A stretch of DNA of 6,984 nt from Alphaproteobacteria bacterium (GTDB lineage Bacteria; Pseudomonadota; Alphaproteobacteria; Rickettsiales; UBA8987), in assembly GCA_023269645.1 (NCBI GenBank), contig JAHFPR010000023.1, forward strand, positions 1 through 6,984, given 5' to 3'. The notes below the pieces were generated by a model. That model saw only the letters and a list, made by a program, of their open reading frames with translations, ran no database searches and had not been told where the DNA came from. Position numbers and translations under genes: made by a program. Position 1 is the first letter of the stretch. Each line of letters begins with the position of its first letter. Of this stretch, positions 1-5,663 are shown piece by piece.

Positions 1-1740
1 CTGCCCCGGCGTGAAATCGCTGATGGTATCGGGGTTCGCCGTGCTGCTGTCGGCGATCTCCCGGTAAAAGAACACATCCGCGCCAGTGCCGCCGGAAAGC
101 GTATCGCCGCCCGCGCCGCCGAGCAGTGTGTCCGCGCCGCCGCCGCCGGAAAGCGTATCTGCCCCAGTGGTTCCCACAACAATATCCGGCGTATCTGTGC
201 CGCTGGCGGAAAGCCCCGCGCCGCTATGGATCGTGATGTCCTCAATTTCATTCCTCGGCATCAGCGCGCCGGGGTTGGAGATTACCTGCGTGAAGCCGAG
301 ATCCAGTGCCAGATAATTAGCGATGCGATCCCCCACGGTTTCCAGTGCCTCGTAATCCACGTGCCATACGTCGGTTGAGTTTGTCACCGGGTTGGTTTCA
401 TACACCATCGGCAGGTCTTTATAGGAGGCGGCCAGATGTATATCCTGCCGCTCCAGCGACATGGCTTCCTGCATATTCTGCACACGCGCCACGGCATCCA
501 CATAGTTATCAATCTGCGGCTGGGTGTAGCCGAAATTATGCGCCGCGTCGGTCTGGAAACGCCCGGTCTGCACGATATAGAACTGCAGGTTCGGATCAAC
601 GTGCGCCTTGAGGTAATCAAACACCTGCAGCGTAACCTGCTTATATTGTAGCATCGTGGCATCCCGGACGGAGGTAACGGTGCTGTTGAAGATCACGCTT
701 GCGTCACTTTCTCCCTGCATCCACACGATGGGGATAGGCGCGCCGGGGGTCAACTTGCCCGCCAGGATAGTGGAAAGCTGGTTGTTCAGCAGGCCTACCG
801 CGCGGAGAAGTGCGTTGCCGGGTGTGTTGGTATCGGTGAACCACCAGTCGGCATCTTTATAGGTGGCACTATCGGTGGATTTTCCGAGCACCCGGCTGCC
901 GCCAACAGCGACATCCGTAGTTTCATTGGTGGCGGGATCCCACACGCGGGAAAGGGTGCTCAAGCCCGTATAGCCCGCGAGCGTGTGTTCCAGGTGGCTG
1001 AGGCCGGATTCCTTATCCGTACTGTTCTGGCTCATATGCGAGCCATTGGATTGCCCCAGTACCGGCGCGAAGATGGTCGGGTTGGCAAGCGGCCTGGCAT
1101 CCAGCAGAAAATCGTCGTTGCTTAAGCGTCCGCGCCAGTCGCCGTCCAGCGAGAAGCTGAAGGTGGAGGCGGAATAATCATCCTGCACGGTGGTGCGGTT
1201 GGTGGAGGAGCTGTAGAGTATCCGCAGTTCTCCCTCGGTAGAAAAATTGTTCACGATATTGAAATAGCCCATCCCGCGCACGTCTATTTTATCCACGCCG
1301 TCCTGGAAATCCGTGATGCGATCCTGCTTGTTGATGCTATCGCCTTTATCGGTGAACAGGAAAATATCCTGGCCGTCGCCTCCGGTCAGCGTATCTTTCC
1401 CTACGCCGCCGAACAGCGTATCGTTGCCCGCGCCGCCGGTGATTGCATCATCGCCCGTGCCGCCGGAGAGGTAATCGTCTTCCGAACCACCATCCAGCGA
1501 ATCGAGGAAATCACCTTCCGTGCCGCCGTCAATGGAATCGTTGCCATCCCCGCCGGAGATGGTATCGCTATCCGCACCGCCGAGCAGCGTATCGTTGCCC
1601 GCGTCGCCGTAGAGTATATCCGTGCCCAGGCTGCCGCTGATGGAATCATTCCCACCGCCGCCGTGCAGCGTATCCGCCTCTGCAGAACCAGCGATGGTTT
1701 CCGCGCTCGATCCGCCAGGGCCGTTGTTGATGCCGGTCAT
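1..1740 (-). CDS. RTX calcium-binding protein with SASA/CE6-like SGNH esterase domain (3' partial)
   Basis: The frame is open for all 580 codons from the ATG at 1740 to the window edge, so the C-terminus is missing. Domains in order: residues 18-125, RTX nonapeptide repeats of the GGxGxDxLx type that bind calcium; 119-215, a serralysin-type segment (DRITDFQDGVDKIDV at 140-154, ending NDDFLLDA); 218-482, a sialate-O-acetylesterase/CE6-like SGNH domain; 515-556, a second RTX block; then VFFYREIADSSTANPDTISDF (first half of another serralysin-type segment, 556-576) at the edge. Catalytic marks are the serine in GQSNG (Ser231), the oxyanion block VWMQGESD (339-346), and Asp457 and His460 in DVWH, followed by a helix of the usual kind. 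There is no N-terminal signal peptide and only one-residue-type repeats typical of type I secretion substrates, so export by an ABC-type system is expected. Placement after the acetylation genes suggests it removes acetyl or other ester groups from the polymer outside the cell. That role is inference; domain calls are firm. Part of an algI-led transcript or separately promoted. Confidence 0.88.
   Translation of the reverse strand, partial: MTGINNGPGGSSAETIAGSAEADTLHGGGGNDSISGSLGTDILYGDAGNDTLLGGADSDTISGGDGNDSIDGGTEGDFLDSLDGGSEDDYLSGGTGDDAITGGAGNDTLFGGVGKDTLTGGDGQDIFLFTDKGDSINKQDRITDFQDGVDKIDVRGMGYFNIVNNFSTEGELRILYSSSTNRTTVQDDYSASTFSFSLDGDWRGRLSNDDFLLDARPLANPTIFAPVLGQSNGSHMSQNSTDKESGLSHLEHTLAGYTGLSTLSRVWDPATNETTDVAVGGSRVLGKSTDSATYKDADWWFTDTNTPGNALLRAVGLLNNQLSTILAGKLTPGAPIPIVWMQGESDASVIFNSTVTSVRDATMLQYKQVTLQVFDYLKAHVDPNLQFYIVQTGRFQTDAAHNFGYTQPQIDNYVDAVARVQNMQEAMSLERQDIHLAASYKDLPMVYETNPVTNSTDVWHVDYEALETVGDRIANYLALDLGFTQVISNPGALMPRNEIEDITIHSGAGLSASGTDTPDIVVGTTGADTLSGGGGADTLLGGAGGDTLSGGTGADVFFYREIADSSTANPDTISDFTPGQ
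73..198 (-). repeat. C-terminal RTX nonapeptide repeat block
   Basis: Four or five repeat units (TTGADTLSG, GGGADTLLG, GGAGGDTLSG, GGTGADVFF) follow the esterase domain. They lead into a second serralysin-type segment that continues past the window edge and probably carries the type I secretion signal. Confidence 0.85.
295..1089 (-). other. SASA/CE6-like SGNH esterase domain
   Basis: Residues 218-482 of the RTX protein. It contains GQSNG with the nucleophile serine, WMQGESD, and the catalytic DVWH near its end, in the order and spacing of sialate O-acetylesterase and CE6 acetylesterases. All three catalytic residues are present, so activity is plausible. The exact ester substrate cannot be read from the sequence. 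Confidence 0.82.
1366..1689 (-). repeat. N-terminal RTX nonapeptide repeat array
   Basis: About a dozen imperfect 27-base units encode GGxGxDxLx-type repeats (for example GGAGNDTLF and GGVGKDTLT). One stretch is irregular (GGTEGDFLDSLDGGSEDDY), as if units were inserted or diverged there. Such repeats fold into a calcium-loaded parallel beta-roll after secretion. Confidence 0.88.
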
Positions 1741-1848
1741 CGTTTCCTCGCTTTCTGCAGGGAGAAGAAAAGTGAATTTTACCCGGAGATTGAATACGCT
1801 AAATCCACCGCAAAGTCAAGAGGAATATTAATGAAAGTTAATAACAAA
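1741..1848 (-). promoter_or_regulatory. AT-rich gap with candidate promoter for the RTX gene
   Basis: This 108-base gap is the only substantial intergenic stretch and is clearly AT-richer than the genes. On the minus strand TTGACT (1814-1819) is followed after exactly 17 bases by TATTCA (1791-1796). The -35 match is good (5 of 6) and the -10 match weak (3 of 6). No convincing terminator hairpin for algI is visible, so the RTX gene could be read both from the operon and from its own promoter. Confidence 0.4.
1745..1749 (-). promoter_or_regulatory. Shine-Dalgarno site of the RTX esterase gene
   Basis: GAGGA lies 4 bases before the ATG at 1740, a slightly short spacing. No other ATG, GTG or TTG occurs in this frame between the ATG and the upstream in-frame TGA, so the start is well determined. 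Confidence 0.6.
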
Positions 1849-3273
1849 TCAGAACTGGAAATACAGGAAGGGCGAATGGCTTTGCGCGATGAGTTTGCAG
1901 AAGGAGAGGGCGAACAGCGCGATGACGATGATTTGTTCGCCCGCGCGCAGGCTGCCCGCCCAGGTTTTTCCGGCTTCGGGCGCGGATTTCGCGGCGAAAT
2001 AGCGCGGGATGAGGAATATTGCCGCCAGCGCGATGCCCAGGAAGGAAAGATGCAGCGGTGTGATCTGCCAGGCGAGGGTATCCGAGAGTGCCGCGCCGTG
2101 CATCCCCAGCATTCCGCCATACATCCCGAATGCCGTGGAAAGATTCGGCGCGCGGAAAAGCACCCAGCCCATCATCACCAGCAGCAGCGTGAACGGCAGC
2201 GCGATGGCGGCGGGGTAGGGTGAGCCTTTTTTCTTCCCGCCGATCAGACGCTCCAGTGCCAGCCACGCGCCGTGCCAGCTTCCCCACAGCACGAATGTCC
2301 AGTTTGCCCCATGCCACAGCCCGCCGAGCATCATGGTGAGCAGCAGGTTGATGTAAGTGCGTACCTTACCTTTTTTGTTTCCACCCAATGGGATATATAG
2401 ATAATCTCTCAGCCAGGTTGAAAGACTCATATGCCAGCGTCGCCAGAATTCCGTGATGCTGCGGCTGATATAGGGATGGTTGAAATTTTCAATGAAGCGG
2501 AAGCCCATCATCAGCCCCAGGCCGATTGCCATATGGCTGTAGCCGGAGAAATCGAAATAAAGCTGTATCGTGTAGGCCAGAATGCCGAGCCACGCATCGG
2601 CCATGCTGGGGTTGGGCTGGCTGAAGGCCATATCAGCCAGCGGTGCAACGGTATCCGCGATGAGTACTTTTTTGATGAAGCCGATCATGAAGCGCAACGC
2701 GCCCTCGTGGAAGGTGGAAAGCGTGTGCTCGCGGTGGTGGAACTGCTCCGCCACATCCTTATAACGGATGACCGGCCCGGCGATGAGCTGCGGGAACAGC
2801 GTGCTGAACGCGCAAAACTCAAGGAAGCTATCGGCCACCTTGGCATCCCTGCGGTAAATATCCACGAGGTAGCTGATGGATTGGAAGATGTGGAAGGAAA
2901 TCCCTACGGGAAGGATGACTTTCAGGAAAATCATGGGTGTCATGCCTGCTTCTGTAAGCAGTGCGTTCATGGAATCCATGCCGAAGTTGAAATATTTGTA
3001 ATAGCCCAGGGAAAGCAGATTCACCACCAGGCCGAAGACCAGCCATTTTTTCTCGCGCTTCCGGTCATCCGTGCGCACCATCTTGAGGGAGATGAGGTAG
3101 TTGATGAGCGTGATGGCATCAAGCAGTAGCATGAAATCAATGCGCCACCAGCAATAAAATACCTGGCTACCCAATAGGATAATCAATGATTTTCGCTTAA
3201 AAGGTACGATATAGTATACCGCCAGGAACAGCGGCAGGAACACCGTAAGGAAAATGAGGGAGGAGAATACCAT
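1849..3273 (-). CDS. algI: AlgI-type MBOAT O-acyltransferase
   Basis: This 474-residue polytopic inner-membrane protein of the MBOAT family is thought to pass acetyl groups from a cytoplasmic donor across the membrane to the periplasmic acetyltransferases. Visible family marks are an N-terminus with closely spaced membrane helices (MVFSSLIFLTVFLPLFLAVY), PQLIAGPVIRYKD at 161-173, YFDFSGYS at 239-246, FNHPYISRSITEFWRRWH at 264-281, STWLRDYLYIPLGGNKKG at 285-302, and GGLWHGANWTFVLWG at 317-331. His321 in LWHGA matches the essential histidine (His322) of Pseudomonas AlgI. The protein is slightly shorter than the usual 500 or so residues but looks complete, ending in a hydrophobic segment. His247 follows FDFSGYS, where many MBOAT relatives have Asp. 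It starts five bases after the AlgJ/AlgX stop, fitting the known AlgI-AlgJ pairing. Similar proteins acetylate cellulose or other polymers, but the AlgG neighbour favours alginate. Confidence 0.95.
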   Translation of the reverse strand: MVFSSLIFLTVFLPLFLAVYYIVPFKRKSLIILLGSQVFYCWWRIDFMLLLDAITLINYLISLKMVRTDDRKREKKWLVFGLVVNLLSLGYYKYFNFGMDSMNALLTEAGMTPMIFLKVILPVGISFHIFQSISYLVDIYRRDAKVADSFLEFCAFSTLFPQLIAGPVIRYKDVAEQFHHREHTLSTFHEGALRFMIGFIKKVLIADTVAPLADMAFSQPNPSMADAWLGILAYTIQLYFDFSGYSHMAIGLGLMMGFRFIENFNHPYISRSITEFWRRWHMSLSTWLRDYLYIPLGGNKKGKVRTYINLLLTMMLGGLWHGANWTFVLWGSWHGAWLALERLIGGKKKGSPYPAAIALPFTLLLVMMGWVLFRAPNLSTAFGMYGGMLGMHGAALSDTLAWQITPLHLSFLGIALAAIFLIPRYFAAKSAPEAGKTWAGSLRAGEQIIVIALFALSFCKLIAQSHSPFLYFQF

Positions 3274-3278
3274 GCTGC

Positions 3279-4388
3279 TTATTCCTTCACCGGAAACGCT
3301 ACATCATAGTGCACCGGCAGGAACCGCTCCGGGATTTCCCAGATCACGAGCTTGAGCGGTTGCGCCGCGAAATCATGCCCGGCGAGGAACTTCGCCATCG
3401 GCTTCATCGGGCCTTCGCCGGGGTCGGCGAGGTTGAGGACATCCGCGTGGAGCGCGTATTTCAGCGCGCCCTCGAAATTCCACTTTTCCACCGCGCTATA
3501 GGATGTGCCGATCAGCGCGGCTTCAACATTTTCCTCGGCGAACAGCCCATCCCCATTAGGTGCATCACCCTGGGGCGCATCGGCATTCACCTCGAGCCGC
3601 GCAAGGGGTTCGCTTGCGGGGCCAACAAATGGACGCGCGAAGCCGGTAGGTACAAAATCCCCAAGATCGCCGAGGTAGTTTTCCGCTGCGATGCGGTTCA
3701 GCGTGTGGGATTTTTCCTTCAGCCCGGCGGGAGCCACGGCGCGCACCTGTTCAGCCACGGCCAGCGTGGCATCGGGCGACCAGTGGGTGTCGGTGCGCAT
3801 GAAGGGCTGCTTGCCTTCCCGTTTCAGCGATTCCATCACGGAGAGTGCATCCACCGCTGTTATGCCTTCCGCGCGCAACGCTGCGAGAGTATTCTCATAG
3901 ATCGGCTGCCGTTCCTTCGGCATCGGGTGATAGAGATGCTCCGGATAAAGCCGCGTTTTGGCGGGTATCAGAATGATCCGAAGCGCAACGCCGCGCGCTT
4001 TCAGGAAACGCTGTGCCGCCGCAATGTGCGCCATGTTTTCATGGTAGGCCGCTTCCGCCTTCGTGCCGGTGGGGGAAAATTCCTCGTCGGTGTAGAGCCA
4101 GCCGTCCCGTCCGATCACTGCGCCCTTGCTGCCGCTCCGGAACATTCCGTAGCCGATGCTGCCCCACGTGGCCATGATGAGGTCTTTCCCCGCCAGTGCT
4201 TTGGCGTAGGCCTTCTCCATAGCGGCGGAGGTTTTTCCGTTCATGAGGGTGGAAAAGCTGGTGGCGGGCGCAGCCGGATCAGGCTTTATGGCATTGAGGG
4301 TGAGCACGGTCGCGAGGACACACAGCAGCAGAAACAGTGCCATGAACCATCCGGCAAGCGGCGGTGTTCTTGCATCTTTCCCTGTCAC
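3279..4388 (-). CDS. algJ: AlgJ/AlgX-family alginate O-acetyltransferase (SGNH)
   Basis: This 369-residue protein transfers acetyl groups to the polymer in the periplasm. A single membrane-spanning or uncleaved signal segment lies at about residues 13-31. The SGNH-like domain follows, with GRDGWLYTDEEF at 93-104, a core strand ALRIILIPAKTRLYP at 135-149, the catalytic Asp-His pair DTHW at 200-203, and the serine nucleophile in GTSYS at 294-298 (Ser296), followed by KWNF. It ends with WEIPERFL, as is typical of the family. Length is close to Pseudomonas AlgJ and shorter than AlgX, with no room for AlgX's C-terminal carbohydrate-binding module, so AlgJ is the better name. The WNF context after the serine nevertheless resembles AlgX. 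I chose the GTG at 4388 because it overlaps the previous stop as GTGA and has a ribosome site. The frame stays open to an ATG at 4568, but those extra 60 residues are arginine-rich, overlap the Sel1 gene and look like shadow translation. The next gene, algI, is its expected partner. Confidence 0.92.
   Translation of the reverse strand: MTGKDARTPPLAGWFMALFLLLCVLATVLTLNAIKPDPAAPATSFSTLMNGKTSAAMEKAYAKALAGKDLIMATWGSIGYGMFRSGSKGAVIGRDGWLYTDEEFSPTGTKAEAAYHENMAHIAAAQRFLKARGVALRIILIPAKTRLYPEHLYHPMPKERQPIYENTLAALRAEGITAVDALSVMESLKREGKQPFMRTDTHWSPDATLAVAEQVRAVAPAGLKEKSHTLNRIAAENYLGDLGDFVPTGFARPFVGPASEPLARLEVNADAPQGDAPNGDGLFAEENVEAALIGTSYSAVEKWNFEGALKYALHADVLNLADPGEGPMKPMAKFLAGHDFAAQPLKLVIWEIPERFLPVHYDVAFPVKE
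3282..3287 (-). promoter_or_regulatory. Shine-Dalgarno site of algI
   Basis: AAGGAA lies 8 bases before the ATG at 3273. It overlaps the last codons and stop of the preceding acetyltransferase gene, consistent with coupled translation. Confidence 0.75.
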
Positions 4389-5662
4389 CAGGTGACTCCC
4401 ATCTTGTGGAGGGCGTTCCGCGCCATGACGTTCTTTTTCACGGCGGCCTGCTTGAGGTATCCAATGCCCTTCGCGCTGTCTTTCCCGATGCCGTCGCCAT
4501 TGATATACAGCATACCGAGGTAATAGCCGGCACTGGTCAGGCCGAGATCGGAGGCTTTCTTCATCCATTCGATGGTTTCCGGGATGTTGCGCGGTATGCC
4601 GATGCCCTTATCGTAGAGCATACCGAGGTTATACATCGCCTCCGGATTGCCGGAAGCGGCGGCCTGCTTGATGAATTTGAAGCCTTCCGCCTCGTTTTTT
4701 TCCGTGCCGATGCCGGAAAGGTACGCGATGCCGACCTGATGAAACCCGTCCGGATTTCCGCCATCCGCCGCCTTGCGGAAGGCCTGGAAGGAGCGCGGGC
4801 TATCTACCATGCCTCCGTAAGCCCCGGCACACGCGAAGCCTACTTCAAGCCATGCGGCGGTAAGCCCGCCATTCGCCGCCTGCTGAAGCAGATCCAGCGA
4901 CTGCTCGCGCGTGTATCCCGGATATGTGCCCCACATCGTGATTTGCCCCAGAAGCAGAGCGGCTTTCGGGCTTTTCATTTCCATGCCTTTCACGAGCCAG
5001 AACATGAAATCCTTTTCGCTTTTTTCTACGCCGAGGCCATCCCGGTAAACGGTGGCAAGCTGCACGGCGGCATCGCCGCTGCCTGATGCGATCTGGGATT
5101 TGAGCATTCCCGTGGCGAAGGCGATGAGTTTTTTGGCACTTTCGGGCTGCGGCGGAGCGGCCTTGCCGCTCTGGTAGAGCGCGGCCAGTGCCAGCGAGGA
5201 TTCCGGCAATCCTTCCTGCGCGGCCAGCTTGTACCAATAGGCGATTTTGCTGTAATCCGCCGAGCCGTCCTTCACCTCGTCCATTATCGCTTCCTGTGCC
5301 CGCGCGTAGGCATAGAGTTCGGAAGGCCGATTGGTTCCCGGAAAACTGGCCGGACCGGTTTGATGGGGTTGCGGTGGCAGAACTTCGTCTTCCTGTGTTT
5401 CCAGATTTTGATCCGGAGCTTCGGGGATGGGTTCGGAAATGGATGTTTTTGGCTTCTTCTGCCTGGGCGAAAGCGGCGTGGAAGCATCCGGCTGCGTGGG
5501 CGTGGCGGAACCGCCCGCTGCCGGGATGGTGGCGTTATGTTTGGCGGGATGATTCCTGGTTTTATCCGGCACTTTATCGGTAGCCACGGCATTTGCCACC
5601 ATTCCCGCAATCAGGAATGAGGCTGTCAGCATGAAAATCGCCAGGTAACGTGTGCTGCGCAT
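4385..5662 (-). CDS. Secreted Sel1-repeat protein, probable AlgK-like scaffold
   Basis: This 425-residue protein begins with a signal peptide (Arg at 2 and 5, hydrophobic residues 7-23, possible cleavage near ANAVA, 23-27). No lipobox cysteine is seen; the only cysteine is at 278. Residues 30-112 form a low-complexity linker rich in Pro, Thr, Ser and charged residues. From about 137 to 415 come roughly seven Sel1/TPR-like helical repeats, recognisable by A-x-x-x-LG-x-x-Y-x-x-G and W-x-x-x-AA-x-x-G (for example YNLGMLYDKGIG at 344-355). Sel1 repeats bind proteins and have no enzymatic role. In Pseudomonas the repeat lipoprotein AlgK sits in the same kind of operon and contacts AlgX and the porin AlgE. 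By position and fold this protein likely organises the periplasmic epimerase and acetyltransferase, but it lacks the lipid anchor, so AlgK equivalence is inference. Its stop overlaps the next start by four bases. Confidence 0.88.
   Translation of the reverse strand: MRSTRYLAIFMLTASFLIAGMVANAVATDKVPDKTRNHPAKHNATIPAAGGSATPTQPDASTPLSPRQKKPKTSISEPIPEAPDQNLETQEDEVLPPQPHQTGPASFPGTNRPSELYAYARAQEAIMDEVKDGSADYSKIAYWYKLAAQEGLPESSLALAALYQSGKAAPPQPESAKKLIAFATGMLKSQIASGSGDAAVQLATVYRDGLGVEKSEKDFMFWLVKGMEMKSPKAALLLGQITMWGTYPGYTREQSLDLLQQAANGGLTAAWLEVGFACAGAYGGMVDSPRSFQAFRKAADGGNPDGFHQVGIAYLSGIGTEKNEAEGFKFIKQAAASGNPEAMYNLGMLYDKGIGIPRNIPETIEWMKKASDLGLTSAGYYLGMLYINGDGIGKDSAKGIGYLKQAAVKKNVMARNALHKMGVTW
4396..4400 (-). 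promoter_or_regulatory. Shine-Dalgarno site supporting a GTG start
   Basis: GGGAG sits 7 bases before the GTG at 4388. Together with the GTGA overlap with the Sel1 stop, it favours this GTG over both the longer frame running back to 4568 and the internal ATG at 4343. Confidence 0.65.
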
Positions 5663-5663
5663 A

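Noticed and set aside
1366..1689. Regular short repeats that could suggest a CRISPR or satellite array
   Set aside because: The 27-base imperfect units keep reading frame and encode GGxGxDxLx, so they are RTX coding repeats without spacers.
1821..1848. Possible terminator after algI (ATTAA / TTAAT inverted repeat)
   Set aside because: The stem would be five A-T pairs with no GC and no following T-run; too weak to support a terminator.
2530..2556. His after FDFSGYS in AlgI where Asp is common in MBOAT relatives
   Set aside because: I cannot confirm how variable this position is within true AlgI proteins, and the essential LWHGA histidine is intact, so no loss of function is claimed.
2431..3129. 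Plus-strand open frame of 232 codons opposite algI
   Set aside because: It is antisense to conserved MBOAT sequence, its translation resembles no family I know, and it has no operon context.
3309..4523. Long plus-strand open frame of 404 codons opposite the acetyltransferase gene
   Set aside because: Its translation is rich in Arg, His and Gly with no recognisable domain, and it mirrors a gene with clear catalytic motifs. It is a shadow of GC-rich codon use.
4364..5086. Plus-strand open frame of 240 codons opposite the Sel1 gene
   Set aside because: The repeat periodicity belongs to the minus-strand Sel1 protein; the plus frame only reflects it.
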